DNA of 64,000 bases, from NCBI GenBank assembly GCA_965224045.1, contig CBDCYD010000014.1, positions 1 to 64,000 of the forward strand. Reading direction: 5' to 3'. This document shows positions 54,247 to 62,954 of the stretch, in pieces. The notes beneath the pieces were generated by a model, which saw only the letters and a list, made by a program, of their open reading frames with translations, had not been told where the DNA came from and searched no databases. The translations under genes were made by a program, and so were the position numbers. This DNA comes from Tectiglobus sp965224045 (GTDB taxonomy: Bacteria; Pseudomonadota; Alphaproteobacteria; Rhizobiales; Hyphomicrobiaceae). Within the stretch, counting starts at the first letter, position 1, and each line of letters begins with the position of its first letter.

Positions 54247-54361
54247 GGCGGCCGGCGCACCTGCCACCTGCGAAATCACGCCTCGAGCTGGCGCGGTGCT
54301 TGAGCGATTTCGGCCCGGCAGCCCCGATCTTTTCCTTTGAATCGTTGCGAGCATAAGCCGC

Positions 54362-54871
54362 ATGGCTCTGCTCACTCTTAAAAAGCGCAGCGAATTCCTC
54401 CGCGTTCGCGGCGGACGGCGCTGGTCGACGCCTGCGTTTCTCCTCGAAGGAAAACCGCGGGCCGGCGGGCAGCGCGCCGACAAGCCCTCCATCTCGTCCG
54501 CACAAGCACCACCATCAACGGCATCTGTAACGGCGCAGACCGGCCCGTCGGCTGCGGCGGGCGGGCCCAGATTTGGCTTTACCGTCACCAAAAAGCTCGG
54601 CGGGGCGGTCGCGCGCAACCGGATCCGCCGGCGGCTACGGGCCGTCATCGCGCAACTTGCGCCCGAACTCGCCGATCCCACATACGATTATGTGGTGCTG
54701 GCGCGCAGGCCGGCGCTCGACCGGCCGTTCGTTGCGCTGTGCGAGGACGTGCGCACCGCGTTTGCGCGCGTGCATGGTGCAAAACCGCGGCGCCAGGGTG
54801 CCGGAAAGCGGCGGGACAGCGGAAAACCAGCCCGCGCGGCAGGAAAAACACGGCAAGGGAGCCAACCGTGA
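54362..54871 (+). CDS. rnpA: Ribonuclease P protein component
   Basis: The 169-residue protein binds the RNase P RNA for tRNA 5' processing. The start MALLTLKKRSEFLRVRGGRR and the core FGFTVTKKLGGAVARNRIRR are conserved. Between them lies a 35-residue Ala/Ser/Pro-rich insert (about 32-67), and the C-terminus is a basic tail. Both are common in alphaproteobacteria. yidD is missing between rnpA and yidC. Confidence 0.95.
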   Translation: MALLTLKKRSEFLRVRGGRRWSTPAFLLEGKPRAGGQRADKPSISSAQAPPSTASVTAQTGPSAAAGGPRFGFTVTKKLGGAVARNRIRRRLRAVIAQLAPELADPTYDYVVLARRPALDRPFVALCEDVRTAFARVHGAKPRRQGAGKRRDSGKPARAAGKTRQGSQP

Positions 54872-54993
54872 CCCGGTGACACTTTTCTAACCGGCATAAA
54901 TTAGGCAAACAGGGCCGCAAACGTCTTCGCGTCCCCGAGCCCGACGTGGCGGCACCACAGCGGGCGCCGCGAACACCCACCTAGGACCAGCCC

Positions 54994-56910
54994 ATGTTCT
55001 CGCAAGATCCCGACGATCAAAAGAACCTCCTTCTGGCCATTCTGCTGTCAGTCGGCGTCATGCTCGCATGGCAGTTTTTTTATGCTTCACCGAAGATCAA
55101 GGAAGAGGCCGAGCGCCAGCAAAGAATTCAGGCCGAGCAGGCGCGCAAGCAAGGGCAGACAAAACCGGGCGACGGGACGATCCCGTCGGCGCCCGGCAAT
55201 ACGACAACGACGGGAATACCAACGCCCGGCACGGCGGCGCCGGGAACCAATCCCACGGCCGGCTCGGCACCGGTGGCAACAGCGTTGACCCGCGAGGCAG
55301 CGCTCGCGGCCAGCAAGCGGGTGAAAATCGAAACGCCGTCGATCAAGGGGTCGATCAATCTCACCGGCGGCCGTATCGACGATCTTTCCCTGGTCAAGTA
55401 TCGCGTGGCGGTCGAGAAGACGAGCCCGAACGTCGTCCTGTTCTCACCTGCCAACGCGCCAAACACCTATTTCGCCGAGCACGGCTGGGTGCCCGGCCCG
55501 GGCATTGCAGCGAAGGTGCCGTCACCGACCACGGTGTGGACGGTGGCAGACGGTACAACCTCGCTGACACCAGGCAAACCGGTCACGCTGAGGTGGGACA
55601 ACGGCGAAGGCCTGATCTTCAAGCGCACCATTTCGCTCGATGAGAACTACATGTTCGAGATCCGCGATGCGGTCGAGAACAACACGTCGAAGGCGGTGAC
55701 GTTGTTCCCCTACGGCCGGGTCTACCGGCGCGGCACGCCGAAGATCGAGGGCTTCTTCGTTCAGCACGAGGGCATGATCGGCTTCCTCGGCGAGGAAAAG
55801 CTCGAGGAGATCGACTATTCCGAAGCGCTCGAAGACGGCGGCGGCAAGCGTTACGAGAAGATTACCGGCGGATGGCTCGGGTTCACGGACAAGTATTGGG
55901 CGGCGGCCCTCATCCCGGATCAGACCAAACCGTTCACGGCCAACATGAAGGCGCCGCAGAAGAAGGCGGAAGGCCAAATCGAGTCGTTCCAGACCGACTT
56001 CCTGATGCCGGCAGTGACGGTGCCGGCCAATGCCAGCAAGATGGCCAAGTCGCATCTTTTTGCCGGTGCCAAGAAGGTCGAACTGATCAACCAGTACGAG
56101 AGCAGCCTCAAGATCACGGAATTCAACTACATGATCGACTGGGGCTGGTTCTATTTCATCACCAAGCCGCTCTACCAGGCGATCGCATGGTTTTACGGCA
56201 TCCTCGGCAACTTCGGACTGGCCATTCTGGCGGTTACCGTCGTCGTCAAGGCGCTGTTCTTCTGGTTTGCCAACAAATCGTATGAATCGATGGCGAAGAT
56301 GAAGAAGCTGCAGCCGGAAATGGAGCGCATCCGCGAGCGCTACAAAGACGACAAGATGGCCCAGCAGAAGGAATTGATGGATCTCTACAAGAAAGAGAAG
56401 ATCAATCCCCTGGCCGGCTGTCTGCCGGTGCTGATCCAGATCCCGGTGTTCTTTGCGCTCTACAAGGTGCTGTTCGTTTCGATCGACATGCGCCATGCGC
56501 CGTTCTTCGGCTGGATCCAGGATCTTTCCGCGAAGGACCCGACATCGCTGTTCAACCTGTTCGGGCTGCTGCCCTATTCGGTGCCTGACTTCCTGGTGGT
56601 CGGTGTGTGGCCGCTGATCATGGGCATCACAATGTGGATCCAGATGCAGCTGAACCCGAAGCAGCCGGACCCGGTGCAGCAGCAAATCTTCAACTGGATG
56701 CCGGTGATGTTCACCTTCCTGCTGGCTGCGTTCCCGGCCGGGCTGGTGATCTACTGGGCGTGGAACAACGTGCTGTCGCTTGCCCAGCAATACGTGATCA
56801 TGAAGCGGCAGGGCGTCGACATCCCGCTGATGGCCAATCTCAGGCGGAACCTGGGTGCGGTCGGCAAGTTCTTCACCGATCTCGCCGGTATGGTGCGGCC
56901 GAAGAGTTAG
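54994..56910 (+). CDS. yidC: Membrane protein insertase YidC
   Basis: The 638-residue inner-membrane insertase has an N-terminal span (LLLAILLSVGVMLAWQFFYA), a long low-complexity linker (Thr/Pro/Gly-rich to about 95), the periplasmic beta-sandwich and five spans in the conserved C-terminal half. There GMPELSER-type features appear as KLQPEMERIRERYKDDKMAQ, and NPLAGCLPVLIQIPVFFALY is the family core. Followed by a repeat array and engB. Confidence 0.97.
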   Translation: MFSQDPDDQKNLLLAILLSVGVMLAWQFFYASPKIKEEAERQQRIQAEQARKQGQTKPGDGTIPSAPGNTTTTGIPTPGTAAPGTNPTAGSAPVATALTREAALAASKRVKIETPSIKGSINLTGGRIDDLSLVKYRVAVEKTSPNVVLFSPANAPNTYFAEHGWVPGPGIAAKVPSPTTVWTVADGTTSLTPGKPVTLRWDNGEGLIFKRTISLDENYMFEIRDAVENNTSKAVTLFPYGRVYRRGTPKIEGFFVQHEGMIGFLGEEKLEEIDYSEALEDGGGKRYEKITGGWLGFTDKYWAAALIPDQTKPFTANMKAPQKKAEGQIESFQTDFLMPAVTVPANASKMAKSHLFAGAKKVELINQYESSLKITEFNYMIDWGWFYFITKPLYQAIAWFYGILGNFGLAILAVTVVVKALFFWFANKSYESMAKMKKLQPEMERIRERYKDDKMAQQKELMDLYKKEKINPLAGCLPVLIQIPVFFALYKVLFVSIDMRHAPFFGWIQDLSAKDPTSLFNLFGLLPYSVPDFLVVGVWPLIMGITMWIQMQLNPKQPDPVQQQIFNWMPVMFTFLLAAFPAGLVIYWAWNNVLSLAQQYVIMKRQGVDIPLMANLRRNLGAVGKFFTDLAGMVRPKS

Positions 56911-56920
56911 GTTGCTTTAT

Positions 56921-57298
56921 GTTGCATTGCCTCGCGCTGCTGTTCCGGCGCATGGGCGCCGGGCAGCTCCGGCGGGGCGGCGTAGCGCCGGGTCGCGTTG
57001 CTCCCGGACTTTGTTTTGCTTTGCCTCGCGCTGCTGTTCCGGCGCAAGTACGCCGGGCGGCTCCGGCGGGGCGGCGCACAGCGCCGGGTCGCGTTGCTCC
57101 CGGACTTTGTTTTGCTTTGCCTCGCACTGCTGTTCCGGCGCATGGGCGCCGGGCAGCTCCGGCGGGGCGGCGCACAGCGCCGGGTCGCGTTGCTCCCGGA
57201 CTTTGTTTTGCTTTGCCTCGCGCTGCTGTTCCGGCGCATGGGCGCCGGGCAGCTCCGGCGGGGCGGCGCACAGCGCCGGGTCGCGTTGCTCCCGGACG
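56921..57298 (+). repeat. Tandem array, 96-bp period, four GGTCGCGTTGCTC cores
   Basis: Cores at 56991, 57087, 57183 and 57279 are exactly 96 bp apart. Units read CTTTGCCTCGCGCTGCTGTT, CGGCGCATGGGCGCCGGGCA, CTCCGGCGGGGCGGCGCACA and the core followed by CCCGGAC. The array starts 11 bases after the yidC stop. It shares its core and GGCTCCGGCGGGGCGGC-like block with the 40-kb array. Confidence 0.93.
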
Positions 57299-57432
57299 GA
57301 TGATTAAACGTTACGCACGTGGCCGCGGCCGAACGGCCGCCGCGCCGTTGGCGCGACCTGCCGAAGCTGCCCGAGGCCGAAGGCCGAGGAACAGCGGCGC
57401 GAGGCCAAGCTGCTATTACACGAGACAAACCA

Positions 57433-58080
57433 ATGAACGAGATCGCCTCGCTCTATTCCGACGAAGAGATCGCCGCGGCCGAGCGGATGTTTGCCGGCCA
57501 GTGGGACTTCGTCAAGGGTGTGCCCTCGCTGGAGTTTCTACCCGAGCCGGACCGCCCCGAGATCGCCTTCGCAGGACGCTCCAACGTCGGCAAGTCGAGC
57601 CTCATCAATGCGCTGACGAACCGGCGCAATCTTGCGCGCACATCGAACACGCCGGGGCGGACGCAGGAGCTCAACTACTTCGTGCCGCAGGACGGGTCGT
57701 TCTTCCTGGTCGATATGCCGGGCTACGGCTACGCCAAGGCGCCGAAAGCAAAGGTCGAGGCGTGGACGGCGGTGATCCGGGATTATCTACGCGGGCGCCA
57801 GACGCTGCGCCGGGCCTACGTCCTGATCGATAGCCGGCATGGCCTGAAACCGGTGGACGACCTGATCCTGGACCTGCTTGACGAGGCAGCCGTGCCCTAT
57901 CAACTGGTCATGACCAAGATCGACAAGCTCAAGCGGGGTGCCTTGGAAAAAGTCCACGGTGCAGTTACGGAGGCGATAACGGCACGGGCCGCCGCATTTC
58001 CGGTCGTGCTTGCAACGTCTTCAGACAAGAAAACCGGGCTTGAAGACCTCAAGGCCTCGATCCTGTCGGTGGTCGTCTGA
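57433..58080 (+). CDS. engB: Ribosome biogenesis GTPase EngB (YihA/YsxC)
   Basis: The 215-residue GTPase assists 50S assembly. G1 is AFAGRSNVGKSSLINAL, G2 is near RTSNTPGRTQELNYF, G3 is VDMPGYGYAKAPK, G4 is VMTKIDKLKRG and G5 is VVLATSSDKKTG. ATG 57433 follows a weak site. It lies 120 bp after the 96-bp repeat array. The argB gene that usually follows is not here. Confidence 0.96.
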   Translation: MNEIASLYSDEEIAAAERMFAGQWDFVKGVPSLEFLPEPDRPEIAFAGRSNVGKSSLINALTNRRNLARTSNTPGRTQELNYFVPQDGSFFLVDMPGYGYAKAPKAKVEAWTAVIRDYLRGRQTLRRAYVLIDSRHGLKPVDDLILDLLDEAAVPYQLVMTKIDKLKRGALEKVHGAVTEAITARAAAFPVVLATSSDKKTGLEDLKASILSVVV

Positions 58081-58110
58081 TGTGCTGGCCGGAGCATGCA
58101 ACCGGCATGA

Positions 58111-58791
58111 ATGAGTGACACCTGCACAATGGTAACAATCCCCGTTTCAGATGACGACGAACTCCTGAGTGAGGAGCTGACCGGCCAGCCAGCCGCCCTG
58201 CTCCTCGCGGACTGGCGGCGGCGGGTTGCCGACATCTATGCGAGAGTGCGCACGGCGCGTTCGCCGGAAGACGGATGGGCGCTCTGGCACGCCGATCGCT
58301 CTCGCCTTTACCGAGTGCATCCGATGAGCCCGCTGCCCGAAGCGCGAAGGTCTTCGTTTCGGGAGATCAAGTGTTTCCCGTACGTCCCCAAACTCAGGTT
58401 CGCCGTTGATCTCGAAGCCAGCGAAGGGCCTTCGGTCGACGTCCAACTCGGGGCCGACGGTACGCTGCGCCGGCGCCCGATCGCGCGCACCAAAGGGCTG
58501 GCCGGCGCGCTCGGAGAGGAGCTGACGATCTACTGGATCGAGGGCTATGGCGGCGGGCTGTTTCTGCCCTTTCGTGATGCGACGAGCGGCAAGACGACGT
58601 TCGGCGGCGGACGTTATCTGCTCGACGCGATCAAGAGCGCCGACCTCGGCAGTGACGCCGATAGTCGCCTGATCCTCGACTTCAACTTTGCCTATCATCC
58701 CTCATGCGCACTCAACGATGCATATGTGTGCCCGCTGGCGCCGCCGGAGAATACATTGCCCGTTTCAGTCGAGGCCGGCGAGCGGCTGTGA
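58111..58791 (+). CDS. DUF1684 family protein
   Basis: The 226-residue protein has the DUF1684 hallmarks: DWRRRVADIYARVR, WHADRSRLYRVHPMSPL, LTIYWIEGYGGGLFLPFRDA and DFNFAYHPSCALNDAYVCPL. Function unknown. It lacks a signal peptide. ATG 58111, 30 bases after engB, so possibly cotranscribed. Confidence 0.87.
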   Translation: MSDTCTMVTIPVSDDDELLSEELTGQPAALLLADWRRRVADIYARVRTARSPEDGWALWHADRSRLYRVHPMSPLPEARRSSFREIKCFPYVPKLRFAVDLEASEGPSVDVQLGADGTLRRRPIARTKGLAGALGEELTIYWIEGYGGGLFLPFRDATSGKTTFGGGRYLLDAIKSADLGSDADSRLILDFNFAYHPSCALNDAYVCPLAPPENTLPVSVEAGERL

Positions 58792-58848
58792 GGTTGCCAC
58801 ACCGCCGCCCAGACCCATGAGCGCATGTCGGGACGGTTCCTCAGGGCC

Positions 58849-60162
58849 TCACAAAATGAACTTCGAGAGGTCGGCGTTTTTGGCGAGGTCGCCGACGTGT
58901 TCCTGGACGTAGGCGGCGTCGACGGTGATGGTCTGGCCGCTCTTGTCGGAGGCGCCGAACGAGATCTCATCAAGGACGCGCTCCATCACGGTCTGCAGGC
59001 GCCGGGCACCAATGTTCTCGACGGAGGCGTTGACCTGCACTGCGATGTCAGCCAGCGCGTCGATCGCGTCTTCCGTGACGTCCAATGTGACGCCCTCGGT
59101 CGCCATCAACGCCACGTACTGCTTGATCAAGCTTGCCTCGGGCTCGGTCAGGATGCGGCGGAAATCCTCACGCGTCAGGGCGCGCAGCTCGACCCGAATG
59201 GGAAGACGGCCCTGAAGTTCCGGCAGCAGGTCTGCCGGTTTGGCAACGTGGAAGGCGCCTGAGGCGATGAACAGGATGTGGTCGGTCTTGACCTGCCCGT
59301 ACTTGGTTGCAACCGTCGTGCCTTCAATCAATGGCAGCAGGTCGCGCTGCACACCCTCGCGGCTGACATCGCCGCCGAGGCGGCCGCCTTCCGCCGTGAC
59401 GCGACAAATCTTGTCGACCTCGTCGAGAAACACGATGCCGTCGTTTTCGACGGCCTCGATCGCCTCGGAGACGACCTGATCCTCATCGAGCAGCTTGTCG
59501 CTTTCTTCCGCAATCAGGATCGGATAGCTGTCAGCAACCGTCACGCGCCGCGGTTTGGTGCGCTGGCCGAACGCCTTGCCGAGCATGTCGCCGACGTTGA
59601 TCATGCCCATCGATGCGCCGGGCTGGCCCGGGATCTCGAACATCGGCATGCCGCCGGCGTCGGCGACCTGAATCTCGATCTCGCTGTCGTTGAGCTCGTT
59701 GTCGCGCAGCTTGCGGCGAAAACTCTCCCGGGTCGCAGAGCCTGAATTCTCGCCGACGATGGCATCGAGCACGCGTTCTTCGGCGGCCTGTTCGGCGCGG
59801 GCGCGAACCTCCGCGCGCTTTTTATCGCGCACCAATGCAATACCGACCTCGAGGAGGTCGCGCACGATGCTTTCAACGTCGCGCCCGACGTAGCCGACTT
59901 CGGTGAACTTGGTCGCCTCGACCTTGAGAAACGGCGCGCCCGCGAGCTTGGCGAGACGGCGCGAGATCTCGGTCTTGCCGACGCCGGTGGGCCCGATCAT
60001 CAAAATGTTCTTGGGCAGCACCTCCTCCTTCATCGGGCCTTCGAGCTGCTGACGGCGCCAGCGATTTCTGAGCGCGATCGCGACGGCCCGCTTGGCGGGG
60101 TTCTGGCCGATGATGTAGCGGTCCAGTTCGGAAACGATTTCGCGGGGGGAAAAGTTGCTCAT
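58849..60162 (-). CDS. hslU: ATP-dependent protease ATPase subunit HslU
   Basis: The 437-residue AAA+ unfoldase partners HslV. The N-terminus is MSNFSPREIVSELDRYIIGQ, Walker A MIGPTGVGKTEISRRLAKL, the pore loop GYVGRD and Walker B IVFLDEVDKIC, with the I-domain between. The C-terminal LSKFIL tail inserts into HslV. ATG 60162. Downstream of hslV, 85 bp apart. Confidence 0.98.
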   Translation of the reverse strand: MSNFSPREIVSELDRYIIGQNPAKRAVAIALRNRWRRQQLEGPMKEEVLPKNILMIGPTGVGKTEISRRLAKLAGAPFLKVEATKFTEVGYVGRDVESIVRDLLEVGIALVRDKKRAEVRARAEQAAEERVLDAIVGENSGSATRESFRRKLRDNELNDSEIEIQVADAGGMPMFEIPGQPGASMGMINVGDMLGKAFGQRTKPRRVTVADSYPILIAEESDKLLDEDQVVSEAIEAVENDGIVFLDEVDKICRVTAEGGRLGGDVSREGVQRDLLPLIEGTTVATKYGQVKTDHILFIASGAFHVAKPADLLPELQGRLPIRVELRALTREDFRRILTEPEASLIKQYVALMATEGVTLDVTEDAIDALADIAVQVNASVENIGARRLQTVMERVLDEISFGASDKSGQTITVDAAYVQEHVGDLAKNADLSKFIL

Positions 60163-60247
60163 GCAGGTCTCGTGGTCAGGGGAACATTCATCTTGACACC
60201 GCGCGTGCGATCGAATGCCGCGTGGTTCAACGGTGATTTCGCGCCCG

Positions 60248-60841
60248 TCAGCCCTTGGTAGACGACAGGCTCTCAATGACGAGGTTGGTGTTGGTGTAGA
60301 CGCAAATGCCCGCGGCGATCGCCATCGCCTTGCGCGCAATCGCCTCGGCGTCGTGGTCGCTCTCGAGCAGGCCGCGGGCGGCGGCCAGCGCATACATGCC
60401 GCCGGAGCCGATGCCCATCACGTCGTCCTCGGGCTCCAGAACGTCGCCGGTGCCGGTCATGACCAGCGTCGTTTCGGCATCGGCGACCAGCATCATCGCC
60501 TCGAGCCGCCGCAAATAGCGGTCGGTGCGCCAGTCCTTGGCCAGTTCAACGGCGGCGCGGGTGAGCTGGCCCGGATATTGCTCCAACTTGGCTTCAAGGC
60601 GCTCGAACAGGGTAAACGCGTCCGCCGTGGCACCGGCAAAACCGCCGATGACGTCGCCGCGTCCGAGGGAGCGAACCTTACGCGCGTTGGCCTTGATCAC
60701 GGTCTGGCCGAGGCTGACCTGGCCGTCGCCGGCGATGACGACGCGGCCCTTCTTGCGGACGGTGAGGATGGTCGTGGCATGCCAGGCGCCGCCATCGCCG
60801 ACGGGCATGTGAGAGGGTGCTTGGAAGGTGGTCATTGTCAT
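60248..60841 (-). CDS. hslV: ATP-dependent protease peptidase subunit HslV
   Basis: The 197-residue N-terminal-nucleophile protease starts MTMTTFQAPSHMPV. The mature Thr is in WHATTILTVRKKGRVVIAGD, so about 20 residues are removed. Other motifs: GQVSLGQTVIKANARKVRSL and IGSGGMYALAAARGLL. It is divergent from hisB by 126 bp. Confidence 0.97.
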   Translation of the reverse strand: MTMTTFQAPSHMPVGDGGAWHATTILTVRKKGRVVIAGDGQVSLGQTVIKANARKVRSLGRGDVIGGFAGATADAFTLFERLEAKLEQYPGQLTRAAVELAKDWRTDRYLRRLEAMMLVADAETTLVMTGTGDVLEPEDDVMGIGSGGMYALAAARGLLESDHDAEAIARKAMAIAAGICVYTNTNLVIESLSSTKG

Positions 60842-60967
60842 GATGCAAGAATTTCGGAACGGTTCGATGCGAAAACAAGGGTCTACACCGGTTAGCAGCA
60901 GCTTTGCCGGTGGTTTGCAAGCTGCTAAACCCGGTCGATAACTGGAAAATGGGAGATTCCAGGCGAT

Positions 60968-61561
60968 ATGCGCACCGCCACGATCAAACGCAAGACAAAG
61001 GAAACGGCCATCGAGGCGACGGTTAACCTCGATGGGACCGGCGCCTATGATATCGCCACAGGCATCGGGTTTCTCGACCATATGCTGGAGCAACTCTCGC
61101 GCCACTCGCTGGTCGACATCACGCTCAAGGCCAAGGGTGACCTGCATATCGATTTCCATCACACGGTGGAAGACGCCGGCATCGTGCTGGGCCAAGCGCT
61201 CGCCAAAGCGCTCGGCGAGCGCAAGGGGATCACCCGCTACGCCGACTGCCATCTCGCGATGGATGAAACGCTCACGCGATGTGCCATAGACGTGTCCGGC
61301 CGACCCTATCTCATCTGGCAGACGACCTTTTCGCGCGACAAGGTCGGTGACATGGACACCGAACTGTTTCGCGAGTGGTTTCAAGCATTTGCGCAAAATG
61401 CCGGGATCACGCTGCACATTGCCACGCTGTACGGTGACAACAATCACCATATAGCGGAAACGTGCTTCAAGGCGCTGGCGCGGTGCCTGCGCCAGGCCAT
61501 CGAAATCGATCCACGCCAGGCGGACCGCGTACCTTCGACGAAGGGCTCGCTCAAGGGGTAG
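60968..61561 (+). CDS. hisB: Imidazoleglycerol-phosphate dehydratase
   Basis: The 197-residue monofunctional HisB dehydrates imidazole glycerol phosphate. Metal sites: GIGFLDHMLEQLSRH, DFHHTVEDAGIVLG, HLAMDETLTRCAID and DNNHHIAETCFKALARCLRQ. First gene of hisB-DUF2628-hisH; the next ATG is two bases after its stop. Confidence 0.98.
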   Translation: MRTATIKRKTKETAIEATVNLDGTGAYDIATGIGFLDHMLEQLSRHSLVDITLKAKGDLHIDFHHTVEDAGIVLGQALAKALGERKGITRYADCHLAMDETLTRCAIDVSGRPYLIWQTTFSRDKVGDMDTELFREWFQAFAQNAGITLHIATLYGDNNHHIAETCFKALARCLRQAIEIDPRQADRVPSTKGSLKG

Positions 61562-61563
61562 AC

Positions 61564-62127
61564 ATGCTGTTTCGCTGGACCAGCGGTACCAAAGCCTTCA
61601 CCGTTCACGAGCGGCCGGACCCTGCGGCGGCACGCGACGACCGGGCCGGGGAGCTGCTGTTCGTCAAGGACGGGTTTTCGCTATTCGCCGCACTGCTGCC
61701 GCCAATCTGGATGCTTGCAAACCGGCTGTGGCTGGTGCTCGCCGGCTATATTGCGATCGTTCTCGTGCTCGTTATCGTCTTCGGGCTGCTCGGTATCCCG
61801 GATTTCTGGCTGAGCTATGCTTCGCTCGCTCTCAATCTCCTCGTCGGGTTCGAGGCCGATTCGCTCATCCGATGGACGCTCGACCGGCGCGCCTGGCGAC
61901 AAATCGCGAACGTCACCGGGGCAACCAACGAGGAGTGCGAACGACGCTTCTTTGAAAACTGGCTGCCAACGGTACCGGCCGTGAGCCCGGCAAACTTCAC
62001 ACCGCCCGGCACGCCCGGCGGCATCGAAACTTCGACCAGCGATGCGGCGACAACGCCGCCAATGTCCGGCGACGTGATACCGCCAAAGCGCACGGGCTGG
62101 CGCAGCGCCATGCCGTGGAGACGATAG
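61564..62127 (+). CDS. DUF2628 membrane protein between hisB and hisH
   Basis: The 187-residue protein has FTVHERPDPAAARDDRAGEL, then two or three membrane spans (LFAALLPPIWMLANRLWLVL and GYIAIVLVLVIVFGLLG) and a low-complexity tail. DUF2628 has no known function, but lies between hisB and hisH in many rhizobia. Tightly spaced on both sides. Confidence 0.85.
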   Translation: MLFRWTSGTKAFTVHERPDPAAARDDRAGELLFVKDGFSLFAALLPPIWMLANRLWLVLAGYIAIVLVLVIVFGLLGIPDFWLSYASLALNLLVGFEADSLIRWTLDRRAWRQIANVTGATNEECERRFFENWLPTVPAVSPANFTPPGTPGGIETSTSDAATTPPMSGDVIPPKRTGWRSAMPWRR

Positions 62128-62131
62128 CGCG

Positions 62132-62785
62132 ATGCAGAACGTCGCCATCATCGATTACGGTTCCGGAAACCTCCATTCAGCGCACAAGTCAGTCCAGCGG
62201 GCAGCGAGGGATGCCGGTATCGCGGCCGAGGTCCGGGTCACCGCGCGGGCCGATGACGTGACGCAGGCCGACCGGATCATCCTGCCAGGCGTCGGCGCGT
62301 TCGCCGATTGCAAGGCGGGGCTCGTGGCCGTTGCCGGCATGGTCGAGGCGCTCGAGGAGGCGGTCGTCGAAAAGGCACGGCCGTTCCTCGGCATCTGCGT
62401 CGGGATGCAGCTGATGGCGAGCCGCGGGCTTGAATTTGGCGAGACCGAAGGTCTCGGCTGGATTGCGGGCGACGTTGCCGCGATCGCACCGCGTGACCCG
62501 GCATTGAAGATCCCACACATGGGCTGGAATACGCTTGCAAAGAGCAGCGATCACGCCGTGCTCGACGGCATTGCCCTCGGCCCGGACGGGCTGCACGCCT
62601 ACTTCGTGCATTCGTTCCACATGCAGCCAGTCGACCGAGGCATGGTCCTGGCGCAGACCGATTACGGCGGCGCGATTACCGCGATGGTCGGGCGGGACAA
62701 CATGGTCGGCACCCAGTTCCATCCGGAAAAGAGCCAAAAGCTCGGACTGCAGCTTCTGGAAAACTTTCTGCGCTGGTCGCCCTGA
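62132..62785 (+). CDS. hisH: Imidazole glycerol phosphate synthase glutaminase subunit
   Basis: The 217-residue class I glutaminase supplies ammonia to HisF. Motifs: VAIIDYGSGNLHSAHKSVQR, PGVGAFADC, the nucleophile in RPFLGICVGMQLMASRGLEF and His/Glu in GTQFHPEKSQKLG. hisA and hisF, which normally follow, are not downstream. Confidence 0.98.
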   Translation: MQNVAIIDYGSGNLHSAHKSVQRAARDAGIAAEVRVTARADDVTQADRIILPGVGAFADCKAGLVAVAGMVEALEEAVVEKARPFLGICVGMQLMASRGLEFGETEGLGWIAGDVAAIAPRDPALKIPHMGWNTLAKSSDHAVLDGIALGPDGLHAYFVHSFHMQPVDRGMVLAQTDYGGAITAMVGRDNMVGTQFHPEKSQKLGLQLLENFLRWSP

Positions 62786-62954
62786 ACCGAGCGTTAGCCG
62801 CACGGCCGGCGCGGACGGTCGTTCGCGAGCGCCTCTCTGATCGCTGGCGGCGGCCGAATTCCGACATCGCTGCCCGGATCGCGAGGCAGATAAATCGCGC
62901 AGGCGCCTTTACACCCCGATCGCGGCGGGCAACCGTTGCCGGTGAGGGAGAGCG

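Noticed and set aside
56607..57833. A 408-codon open frame overlapping yidC, the 96-bp array and engB
   Set aside because: It lies out of frame over two clear genes and consists of array translation in the middle.
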